NCBI GenBank assembly: GCA_002368715.1
Contig: DFEO01000016.1
Location: 1-6,177 of the forward strand
Length of the DNA: 6,177 nucleotides
Direction of reading: 5' to 3'
DNA from: Ruminococcus sp. UBA3800
GTDB taxonomy: Bacteria; Bacillota; Clostridia; Oscillospirales; Ruminococcaceae
A model generated the notes under the pieces. The model searched no databases. It had not been told where the DNA came from and worked only from the letters and a program-made list of their open reading frames with translations. The stretch's first letter is position 1; each line of letters opens with the position of its first letter. Made by a program: the position numbers and the translations under genes. Shown here one piece after another: positions 1-6,012 of this stretch.

Positions 1-1251
1 ATAGGTCAGGTCACAGCCCCATGCCCTGGCTTCGGCCTTTGCTTCTCCGATCGAAACATCTATGATTATCTCATCCTCAGAGAGCACCTTTTTGGCTGTT
101 TGCTCAGAAAACTCTATGCCTGCTCCGTTTTCACAGACATCTATCCTGCCTGCCTTTGATGAAAGTGATACATTCACCTTGTTGATATCAAAATCTGCCT
201 CGGCATAGCCTATTGCACAAAGGATACGTCCCCAGTTGGCATCCGCACCGAACATTGCACATTTGAACAGTGGCGAGCGGATAACGCTTTTAGCAACGAT
301 TATCGCTGTATCCTGATCGGGTGCGCCTGTAACGTGGCACTCCAGAAGCTTTGTAGCGCCCTCGCCGTCCTTTGCGAGCATTTTGGTAATGTTCATCATA
401 GCGATGTAAAGCGCTTTTTTGAATACCTCAAAAGCAGGTGTTCCGGTTCTGATCTCTTCGCCGCCTGCTGCGCCGTTTGCAAGCACGCACACCATATCGT
501 TCGTTGACTGGTCGCCGTCAACAGAAAGACAGTTGTAGGTGATCTTTACAATCTCATTCAGGGCTGCCTGCAAAGCTTCCGAGGATATATTGCAGTCGGT
601 AGTATAAAAGTTGAGCGTGGTAGCCATATTCGGGTGTATCATTCCGCTGCCCTTGCCCATGCCGCCTAAGCGGTATTTGATGCCGTCTATCTCAAACTCA
701 ACGCCTATCTCTTTCTTTACAGTGTCCGTAGTCATTATAGCGGTGGCAGCCTGCTCATTCCCGTCATAAGCGAGCCCCTTCACAAGTACAGGCACTGCCT
801 TTTCTATCGGCTCTATCGGGAGCACCTGACCGATAACACCGGTAGAAGCAACTATAACCTCCTCGGGCGCTATCCCCAAAGCTTCGGCAGTGAGCTTGCA
901 CATCATTACAGCTTTTTGCTCGCCGTCAGCGTTACAGGTGTTGGCGTTTTTCGAGTTTACGATTATTGCTCTTGCCTTTGCGCCTGTTTTTTCAAGATTG
1001 TTTTTAGTGACGGTTATCGGCGCACCCTTGACCTTGTTCTGCGTATAAACAGCAGCCGCATTGCAAAGCGTGTCCGACACGACCATACCGATATCATTTT
1101 TCTCTTTTAAAGGGCTCTCGTTCCCGTCGGGCACCTCGCTTTTCTTTATTCCGCAATACGTACCGCTGGCTTTAAAGCCTTTTGCTGCGCACACACCGCC
1201 GTCAATATAGGTGTAGCCCTCAAATTCAACTTTCTTTATCTGTTTTCCCAT
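1..1251 (-). CDS. argJ: Glutamate N-acetyltransferase / ornithine acetyltransferase ArgJ (3' end cut by window edge)
   Basis: ArgJ moves the acetyl group from N-acetylornithine to glutamate, giving ornithine and N-acetylglutamate. In bifunctional members it also acetylates glutamate from acetyl-CoA. It acts in the cytoplasm in the acetyl-cycle form of arginine synthesis. 417 codons are visible and open to the left edge. The final residues read EARAWGCDLTY, which in this family lies about ten residues before the C-terminus, so very little is missing. The diagnostic motif GKGSGMIHPNMATTL spans about residues 199-213. ArgJ precursors cleave themselves at the Ala-Thr bond in this motif (here Ala210-Thr211), and the new N-terminal Thr is the nucleophile. 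Also seen are KNANTCNADG (101-110), SVDGDQSTND (243-252) and FGADANWGRI (334-343). The ATG at 1251 has AAGGTGA just upstream. An insert-like stretch near residues 38-51 makes the N-terminal part slightly long. Whether the enzyme is mono- or bifunctional cannot be read from sequence alone. Confidence 0.97.
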   Translation of the reverse strand, partial: MGKQIKKVEFEGYTYIDGGVCAAKGFKASGTYCGIKKSEVPDGNESPLKEKNDIGMVVSDTLCNAAAVYTQNKVKGAPITVTKNNLEKTGAKARAIIVNSKNANTCNADGEQKAVMMCKLTAEALGIAPEEVIVASTGVIGQVLPIEPIEKAVPVLVKGLAYDGNEQAATAIMTTDTVKKEIGVEFEIDGIKYRLGGMGKGSGMIHPNMATTLNFYTTDCNISSEALQAALNEIVKITYNCLSVDGDQSTNDMVCVLANGAAGGEEIRTGTPAFEVFKKALYIAMMNITKMLAKDGEGATKLLECHVTGAPDQDTAIIVAKSVIRSPLFKCAMFGADANWGRILCAIGYAEADFDINKVNVSLSSKAGRIDVCENGAGIEFSEQTAKKVLSEDEIIIDVSIGEAKAEARAWGCDLTY

Positions 1252-1255
1252 AATA

Positions 1256-1262
1256 TCACCTT
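1256..1262 (-). promoter_or_regulatory. argJ ribosome binding site overlapping the upstream stop codon
   Basis: The minus strand reads AAGGTGA, ending four bases before the argJ ATG at 1251. Its first two bases are shared with the TAA stop (1261-1263) of the upstream hydrolase gene. Ribosomes finishing the hydrolase therefore terminate on the argJ initiation site, which suggests translational coupling of the two genes (inference). Confidence 0.75.
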
Positions 1263-2574
1263 ATATAAGTCCGTACTTCTCTTTAAGTGTCAGTATCCTG
1301 CCTACGCTCTCATCAAGCCTTTCGGCGCTAATGTCGCCGCTGTTGACAGCCGCAAGCACCGCATCGTAGGCATCAACGAACAGTGACGGCATCAGTATCA
1401 GGTCTGCGCCTGCCTCTATCACCTTTACAGCAGAATCCTTCACCTTATAGTTTTCTTCGATCGCACCCATTCCCAGTGCATCTGTTATCACAACACCGTT
1501 AAAGCCGAGCTCGCCTCTGAGCTTATCCTCTATCATCACCTTTGAAAGCGATGCCGGGAGGCCGTCGTCGCTGACGTTCGGCAGCGTAATATGCGCCACC
1601 ATCACCATATCCGTCTTGCTAAGATTATCAGCAAACGGCACAAGCTCCTCTTCAAGCAGCTCATCCCAGGTCTTTTCAACAGAGACAAAGCCCTCGTGGG
1701 TGTCCTCGCTGGTGTCGCCGTGGCCCGGGAAATGCTTCAGACAGGTCATAACATTCTTTGAATGAAACCCGTCTATGCAGGCGGAGACCATGGAGCTTAC
1801 CGTTGCCGCATCCTTGCCGAAGGCTCTGTCACCTATCACTGTATTATCGGGGTTCGAGAACACATCCGCAACAGGAGCAAGATCAAGGTTAAGGCCAAAC
1901 TCCGAAAGGTAGGTGCCGATAGTTTCACCGACCTCCTTTGCCTTGTCGGTGTCGCCACTCTCGCCTATCTCGAGCATACTGTCAAAGGTCGGAACGTCGA
2001 TAGCTGTCGAGTCGGATATCCTTGCCACCGAACCGCCCTCTTCATCGGCAGTGATGAACAGCGGATACTTTGCAGCAGCCTGAAGATCTGCGCTGAGCTT
2101 TGTCAGCTGCTCCTCGTCCTTAACATTCTTAGGGCTGTAAAAAACACCGCCCACGGGATATTTTTTGAGCATAGCCTTCATTTCGTCATCTACCCAGGTA
2201 ACACCGATATCCACGGGCTTGTCCTCTTCAAGGACATCGACCCTTATCACAAACAGCTGAGCCACCTTTTCCTCGGTGCTCATCTCGCTCAAAAGCTTCG
2301 TCACCTTTTCGCTCAAAGCTCCGTTCTTATCAGTTTCCGGCTGCTCTGTGCTGCCGCTCTCATCAGCCGTACTGTCCTGAGTGCTGTCTGTCAGCTCCTC
2401 ACTTTCCGTCTGCTCTGCGGCCGTCACGCTCCCGGCAGAAGGTGCGGAATTTTCCGATTTATAAAGGGGGCCGTCGTCGTTTACCTTCTGGTCAACGATC
2501 TGACAGCCGGAAAGCAGTGCCGCTGCTGCCACAGCAAACGCCAGAAACTTCAGGCTCTTGTCTGAGCGTCTCAT
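1261..2574 (-). CDS. nagZ: Family 3 glycoside hydrolase lipoprotein, beta-N-acetylhexosaminidase (NagZ-like)
   Basis: This 437-residue protein probably removes terminal beta-N-acetylglucosamine from cell-wall fragments or similar glycans outside the membrane. Residues 1-24 form a lipoprotein signal: MRRSDKSLK, a hydrophobic Ala-rich core, then the lipobox LSGC with Cys24 as the lipidation site. Residues 40-85 are a Ser/Thr/Glu/Asp-rich linker. The rest is the N-terminal (beta/alpha)8 domain of family 3. Visible motifs are ITADEEGGSVAR (174-185), LNLDLAPVADV (228-238), KHFPGHGDTSEDTHEG (280-295) and VVITDALGMGAI (361-372). In NagZ enzymes the Asp of the TDALGM motif is the nucleophile (here Asp365), and a His on the mobile loop after KHFPGHG is the acid/base, paired with an Asp (here Asp291 and His293). 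The usual DSH is DTH here. There is no C-terminal family 3 domain, as expected for NagZ. Its ATG shares one base with the argC stop (TAATG). The hexosaminidase call is firm. The true substrate and the gene symbol are inferred. Confidence 0.9.
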   Translation of the reverse strand: MRRSDKSLKFLAFAVAAAALLSGCQIVDQKVNDDGPLYKSENSAPSAGSVTAAEQTESEELTDSTQDSTADESGSTEQPETDKNGALSEKVTKLLSEMSTEEKVAQLFVIRVDVLEEDKPVDIGVTWVDDEMKAMLKKYPVGGVFYSPKNVKDEEQLTKLSADLQAAAKYPLFITADEEGGSVARISDSTAIDVPTFDSMLEIGESGDTDKAKEVGETIGTYLSEFGLNLDLAPVADVFSNPDNTVIGDRAFGKDAATVSSMVSACIDGFHSKNVMTCLKHFPGHGDTSEDTHEGFVSVEKTWDELLEEELVPFADNLSKTDMVMVAHITLPNVSDDGLPASLSKVMIEDKLRGELGFNGVVITDALGMGAIEENYKVKDSAVKVIEAGADLILMPSLFVDAYDAVLAAVNSGDISAERLDESVGRILTLKEKYGLI

Positions 2575-3521
2575 TATTCCAATCCGATCCTTTCATCTAT
2601 ACCGAGCATTATATTCATATTCTGTATTGCGGCGCCGGAAGCTCCCTTGCCAAGGTTATCAAGCCGTGACATAAGAAGTATCCTGTCGTCGTTGCCGCAG
2701 ACAAAAAGCTGCATATCATTCGTACCTGCCAGCGTGTTTGCCCCGATAAAGCCATCAGCCAGCGTTTGCGTGCCGCCAAGCTCCATCACCTTGACAAAAT
2801 GCTCGCCTGCATAATGCTCGCTGAGTATCTCGTGTATATCAGCCGGTGTATATTTCTTTGTCAGGCACCTTGAGATGAGCGGCACCGACACCACCATACC
2901 CGCATAATAGTCATCCACTATCGGATTGAACATCGGTGTATGCTTGAGGCCGCATATCTTCTGCATTTCGGGCAGGTGCTTGTGAGCCTGTGTGAGTGCA
3001 TACTGTCTTGGAGAATTCATCTCAAAGGTCTTGTCTTCGCCCTCCATGGCAGCGATCATTTTCTTTCCGCCGCCGCTGTATCCCGAAACGGCGTGAGCTG
3101 TAAGCGGATAATCCTCGGGCAGTACACCTGCCTGAACAAGGGGATAAACAAGAGATATAAAGCCGCTTGCATAGCAGCCGGGGTTGGCCACACGCTTTGA
3201 GTTTCTTATCCTCTCTCTGTGCTTTTCCGAAAGCTCCGGAAAGCCGTAATCCCAGCCGGGGGCTGTCCTGTGAGCGGTGGATGCATCTATTATCCTTGTG
3301 TCGGGGGCGGTGCAAAGGGCAGCAGCCTCAATGGCTGCCGCATCGGGCAGACAAAGAAAGGTAACATCCGACTCATTTATAAGCCTTGCTCTTTCGGCAC
3401 TGTCCTTCCTTTTTTCCTCGGCTATCTCAAGGATCTCGATATCATCTCTGTCCTTGAAGCGCTCAAATATCTGCAGTCCTGTCGTGCCTGCGCTTCCGTC
3501 TATAAAAACCTTTGCTTTCAA
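2574..3521 (-). CDS. argC: N-acetyl-gamma-glutamyl-phosphate reductase ArgC, short type 2 form, TTG start
   Basis: ArgC reduces N-acetylglutamyl-5-phosphate with NADPH to the semialdehyde, the third step towards ornithine, in the cytoplasm. From the TTG start the protein is 315 residues, which fits the shorter 'uncommon' ArgC form (about 310) rather than the longer Bacillus/E. coli form. Residues 4-15 (KVFIDGSAGTTG) are the dinucleotide-binding loop. VANPGCYASG (111-120) carries the catalytic Cys116. GYSGGGK is at 147-153, AHKHLPEM (179-186) holds the likely catalytic His, and LDNLGKGASGAAIQNMN (288-304) is a conserved C-terminal block. The start was chosen because homology begins at Met/Leu-KAKVFIDG and AGGAG (3530-3534) sits eight bases before the TTG. 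In-frame ATGs at 3560 and 3557 have no ribosome binding site and would overlap the upstream gene. The stop TAA overlaps the next ATG. ArgC identity is certain. The start is strongly supported. Confidence 0.95.
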   Translation of the reverse strand: MKAKVFIDGSAGTTGLQIFERFKDRDDIEILEIAEEKRKDSAERARLINESDVTFLCLPDAAAIEAAALCTAPDTRIIDASTAHRTAPGWDYGFPELSEKHRERIRNSKRVANPGCYASGFISLVYPLVQAGVLPEDYPLTAHAVSGYSGGGKKMIAAMEGEDKTFEMNSPRQYALTQAHKHLPEMQKICGLKHTPMFNPIVDDYYAGMVVSVPLISRCLTKKYTPADIHEILSEHYAGEHFVKVMELGGTQTLADGFIGANTLAGTNDMQLFVCGNDDRILLMSRLDNLGKGASGAAIQNMNIMLGIDERIGLE

Positions 3522-3529
3522 AGCGATCT

Positions 3530-3534
3530 CTCCT
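3530..3534 (-). promoter_or_regulatory. Ribosome binding site that fixes the TTG start of argC
   Basis: The minus strand reads TTAGGAGAG, with AGGAG at 3530-3534 and eight bases of spacing to the TTG at 3521-3519. No comparable purine-rich site precedes the two in-frame ATGs further upstream. Confidence 0.8.
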
Positions 3535-3549
3535 AACTCAAAGACCCCG

Positions 3550-3972
3550 CTAGTCATCAAGGATCTTCTTATACTTTTCTTCTTTTATTTCTTTTTTGCT
3601 CTTTTTCTTATCCTGCGGCACAGCGAACACGCTGCCTATCCCTACCGAAAACAGCACACTCAGCACTGTCAGCAAAATAAAGTTCGGCACCACGGCTGTC
3701 GCATCCGAAACAAACAGATACTCCGCCACAGACGCACCTATCATCACAAACGGCAGATACCACCTTACGCCGAAAAGCCTTGTGAAGCGAAACCCTGTCC
3801 AGCAGGTGATGATCGGATAGATGAGGGTGAAGCTCAGGATAAAGGGCAGATAGAGCACCCACAGTCTTGCTGTGAACAGCCACATCAGCGCCGTTATCCC
3901 CTGCCACAGGATGAGATATACCGCCGCACACAAAAGCGGCGAGCTCTCTATCTTAATCTTCAAGTTTCTCAC
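3550..3972 (-). CDS. Unrecognised four-helix membrane protein, probable GTG start
   Basis: I do not recognise a family. From the GTG start the protein is 140 residues. Hydrophobic segments lie at about 12-34, 36-57, 71-88 and 96-118. Between the second and third is a basic loop (FRFTRLFGVR). The C-terminus is a lysine-rich charged tail (DKKKSKKEIKEEKYKK). With the basic stretches inside, both ends face the cytoplasm. AGGA at 3980-3983 lies seven bases before the GTG at 3972 but only one base before an in-frame ATG at 3978, so GTG is the better start; the ATG would give 142 residues. The gene overlaps the end of argH by 20 bases (26 from the ATG) and ends 28 bases before argC, so it is almost certainly co-transcribed and possibly coupled to argH translation. 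A role in transport or membrane tethering would be a guess. That it is a real gene is supported by consistent topology, tight packing and a ribosome binding site. Confidence 0.8.
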   Translation of the reverse strand: MRNLKIKIESSPLLCAAVYLILWQGITALMWLFTARLWVLYLPFILSFTLIYPIITCWTGFRFTRLFGVRWYLPFVMIGASVAEYLFVSDATAVVPNFILLTVLSVLFSVGIGSVFAVPQDKKKSKKEIKEEKYKKILDD

Positions 3973-5332
3973 GGACATATCCTATCTGGACCTTTACAGC
4001 CTCGGGAGCAGGACCGCCTGCTGCCTTTCTCTGCATAACGCAGGTATCAAGGCTTATAGCATCGTAAACGTCCTCATCAAAGGTGTCACAAAGCGCCTTA
4101 TACTCTTCAAGCGGCAGTGTTTCCAGCGTGAGTCCCTTTTCTATACAGGTGTGAACGAGAGTTCCTGTTATCTTATAAGCATCTCTGAAAGGCAGGCCCT
4201 TTTTAACAAGATAATCTGCACAGTCGGTAGCGTTTATAAAGCCTCTTGCAGCTGCGTTTCTCATATTCTCGGGAATGAAGCGCATCGTTGCGAGCATAGG
4301 CTCGAAGGTTTTAAGGCACAGCTTGACCGTATCCACCGCATCGAAAAGCGCTTCCTTGTCCTCCTGCATATCCTTGTTATAAGCAAGCGGCAGGCCTTTC
4401 AGCATAACGAGCGTAGTATTCAGGTCGCCGTAAACCCGTCCCGTCTTTCCTCTTATCAGCTCGGTAACATCGGGGTTCTTCTTCTGAGGCATGATCGACG
4501 AGCCTGTTGCATAGGCATCATCAAGCTCTGCGAACTTGAACTCCCATGAGCACCAGAGTATTATCTCCTCGGAAAAGCGTGAAAGGTGCATCATCAGAAT
4601 AGATATAGCGCTTATCATCTCTGCGCAGAAGTCCCTGTCCGAAACACCGTCAAGGGAGTTCTGGGTGATCTCGTCAAACCCCAGCTCATCGCAGACCTGC
4701 TGGCGGTTTATAGGATAGGTGGTGGAAGCCAGCGCACCGCTTCCAAGAGGCATAATATTCGTTCTCTTATAGCAGTCATCGAGCCTTCCCACATCTCTGA
4801 GGAGCATCATAGCATAAGCCATAAGGTGGTGAGCAAGCGTGATAGGCTGTGCTCTCTGCAAATGAGTATAACCCGGCATTACCGTTTCAAGATTGTTCTC
4901 GGCAATATCTGTAATAGTCTTTATAAGAGCCACAGTGAGCTTTCTTATCTCCATAAGCTCATACTTTGCTGTCATCCTCACATCAAGAGCCACCTGGTCG
5001 TTTCTTGATCTTGCAGTATGAAGTCTCTTGCCTGTATCACCCAGCCTTTTTGTCAGCTCGGCCTCAACGAACATATGGATGTCCTCGGCCTCGGGGTCTA
5101 TCTCCAGCGCTCCGCTGTCGATATCAGCAAGGATGCCTTTGAGCCCTTCGATTATCGTTTCGCTCTCGCTCTTCTCGATTATCCCGCAGTCACCCAGCAT
5201 CCTGGCATGAGCCATAGAGCCCTGTATATCAAACCTGTACATCCTGGCATCGAAGGACACCGAGGAGTTGAAGTCATTGACTCTCTCGTCTATCTCCTTG
5301 GTAAATCTTCCTGCCCACATCTTATTAGCCAT
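3953..5332 (-). CDS. argH: Argininosuccinate lyase ArgH
   Basis: ArgH splits argininosuccinate into arginine and fumarate, the last step of arginine synthesis, as a cytoplasmic homotetramer of the fumarase/aspartase superfamily. The protein is 459 residues, the usual family length. The N-terminus MANKMWAGRFTKEID is typical. The three conserved active-site regions are present: HTARSRNDQ (105-113), GYTHLQRAQP (154-163, with the catalytic His157) and the superfamily signature GSSIMPQKKNPD (277-288), whose serine loop (Ser278/Ser279) supplies the catalytic base. The C-terminal substrate region has AYNKDMQEDKE (317-327). The C-terminal block RKAAGGPAPEAV (435-446) is also as expected. The ATG at 5332 has AAGGA ten bases upstream. 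The gene begins 20 bases after the upstream membrane-protein gene and overlaps the next gene by 20 bases. No argG is adjacent, although argG and argH are often paired. Nothing suggests loss of function. Confidence 0.98.
   Translation of the reverse strand: MANKMWAGRFTKEIDERVNDFNSSVSFDARMYRFDIQGSMAHARMLGDCGIIEKSESETIIEGLKGILADIDSGALEIDPEAEDIHMFVEAELTKRLGDTGKRLHTARSRNDQVALDVRMTAKYELMEIRKLTVALIKTITDIAENNLETVMPGYTHLQRAQPITLAHHLMAYAMMLLRDVGRLDDCYKRTNIMPLGSGALASTTYPINRQQVCDELGFDEITQNSLDGVSDRDFCAEMISAISILMMHLSRFSEEIILWCSWEFKFAELDDAYATGSSIMPQKKNPDVTELIRGKTGRVYGDLNTTLVMLKGLPLAYNKDMQEDKEALFDAVDTVKLCLKTFEPMLATMRFIPENMRNAAARGFINATDCADYLVKKGLPFRDAYKITGTLVHTCIEKGLTLETLPLEEYKALCDTFDEDVYDAISLDTCVMQRKAAGGPAPEAVKVQIGYVREKLED
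3980..3983 (-). promoter_or_regulatory. Ribosome binding site favouring a GTG start for the small membrane protein
   Basis: The minus strand reads ATAGGATATGTCCGTG inside the last codons of argH. AGGA is seven bases from GTG (3972-3970), a normal distance, but one base from ATG (3978-3976), which is too close for efficient initiation. The motif is short, so the choice is probable rather than certain. Confidence 0.55.
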
Positions 5333-5352
5333 AATGATCCATTCCTTTTTTC

Positions 5353-5934
5353 TTACTCTGTTATCTGTTCTTTCTGCTCCTTGTCCTTTTTAATTAGATT
5401 ATGGAGCGACGTAAAGGTCAGAACGGTATAAACCACGATACAAAGACTCATTCCCACAACGAAGGCGACTATCGCACCGTCTCCGGTAAGGATATCGGAA
5501 AGACGTCTGGCCTCATCAGGGTCAATGCCTGCCCCGAGAAGATCGCTCTCGGTGATATTAAGGTCGACCTTTCCTATGTCCTCTAAAACATCCGTGACCT
5601 TATGCATAGCCAAAGCCATCTGAAGGCCTATCCCCATAGAAAATACGACCACACCGATAAATATCGTCCTGATGATATATCCCGCAGCGGAGCATCTGTA
5701 CCTTCCGAAAATGCTAATGAAGAAGCACACGATGCTAAGTCCGAAGAGCACCATATAGAGCATCGAGAACATCTTGGTGGTGCTCATAAAGTCTCCTACC
5801 AGGCCATTATCGTTCTGATCCATGATAAGAGCAAAGCGGATCATACTGAATATCATAAGCGCCGACAGCGCCGCACACAGGAAGATAAGCGCCCTGAAAG
5901 CGATATTGATCTTTTTCTTTGTATTGACGTTCAT
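5353..5934 (-). CDS. Unrecognised four-helix integral membrane protein
   Basis: I do not recognise a family for this 193-residue protein. It starts with a basic tip (MNVNTKKKIN). Hydrophobic segments follow at about 13-38, 54-77, 86-110 and 153-176. The loop between the second and third segments is basic (GRYRCSAAG). The loop at 111-152 is long and acidic (DVLEDIGKVDLNITESD and onward). The tail is charged (KKDKEQKEQITE). The positive-inside rule puts both ends in the cytoplasm and the acidic loop outside. The start is well supported: AGGAGGT ends nine bases before the ATG. The gene ends 20 bases before argH and is the first gene after a 78-base gap with a hairpin, so it may be the first gene of the arg transcription unit. 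There is no visible transporter signature, no catalytic motif and no signal peptidase site. Function is unknown. Confidence 0.85.
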   Translation of the reverse strand: MNVNTKKKINIAFRALIFLCAALSALMIFSMIRFALIMDQNDNGLVGDFMSTTKMFSMLYMVLFGLSIVCFFISIFGRYRCSAAGYIIRTIFIGVVVFSMGIGLQMALAMHKVTDVLEDIGKVDLNITESDLLGAGIDPDEARRLSDILTGDGAIVAFVVGMSLCIVVYTVLTFTSLHNLIKKDKEQKEQITE

Positions 5935-5943
5935 ACTTTTCTG

Positions 5944-5950
5944 ACCTCCT
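5944..5950 (-). promoter_or_regulatory. Strong consensus ribosome binding site
   Basis: The minus strand reads AGGAGGT with nine bases of spacing to the ATG at 5934. It matches the anti-Shine-Dalgarno sequence at all seven positions and lies only a few bases after the base of the 5956-6003 hairpin, so folding of the hairpin should leave it exposed (inference). Confidence 0.8.
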
Positions 5951-5955
5951 TTTAA

Positions 5956-6003
5956 AATGTTTTGGGCAAAACAGCCCTCGAGCTGTCCTGCCCTCCAAAC
6001 ATT
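5956..6003 (-). terminator. Long intergenic hairpin, possible weak terminator or mRNA processing/stability element
   Basis: On the minus strand an outer 7-pair stem (5997-6003 with 5956-5962) encloses a 3/1 internal loop. Inside that is a 12-pair stem (5982-5993 with 5964-5975) containing two adjacent G-U pairs, closed by a six-base loop at 5976-5981. The stem lies ten bases after the stop codon of the pentapeptide-like gene. It is followed by only about four Ts (two of them in the stem) and then AAAAGGAGG. The position fits an intrinsic terminator for the upstream gene, but the short U-run argues for partial read-through, or for a stabilising or processing hairpin. The plus-strand side has no T-run, so it is not a plus-strand terminator. 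Confidence 0.6.
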
Positions 6004-6012
6004 ATTGATCTC

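Larger units (their letters stand above)
1..5934 (-). other. Probable arginine-biosynthesis operon segment
   Basis: Six genes on one strand with junctions of +20, -20, +28, -1 and +9 bases: membrane protein, argH, membrane protein, argC, hexosaminidase, argJ. No terminator-like hairpin with a T-run and no recognisable promoter was seen at any of these junctions, so a single transcript is the simplest reading (inference). It probably continues left past argJ, where argB and argD would be expected. Confidence 0.75.

Noticed and set aside
1762..2565. 267-codon open frame on the plus strand opposite the hexosaminidase gene
   Set aside because: It lies wholly opposite a gene with clear family motifs, lacks a ribosome binding site and gives a Cys/His/Arg-rich protein with no recognisable fold. 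It is a codon-bias shadow.
1381..2574. Possible beta-glucosidase rather than hexosaminidase
   Set aside because: The KHFPGHGDT motif with the following Asp-x-His loop and the lack of a C-terminal family 3 domain point to the NagZ branch.
3922..3941. Perfect six-pair GC hairpin (3922-3927 with 3936-3941) about a dozen bases after the argH stop
   Set aside because: It lies inside the coding part of the small membrane gene, has no T-run after it, and six GC pairs can arise by chance in such codons.
3277..4549. Two plus-strand open frames of 253 and 225 codons across argC, the small membrane gene and argH
   Set aside because: They cross the boundaries of several real minus-strand genes, have no initiation signals and have low-complexity, antisense-like composition.
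5935..6012. Search for promoter, ArgR box, T-box or riboswitch in the only sizeable gap
   Set aside because: Apart from the hairpin and ribosome binding site there is no convincing -35/-10 pair on the minus strand, no palindromic AT-rich ArgR site and no T-box or riboswitch core. I cannot support a regulatory call.
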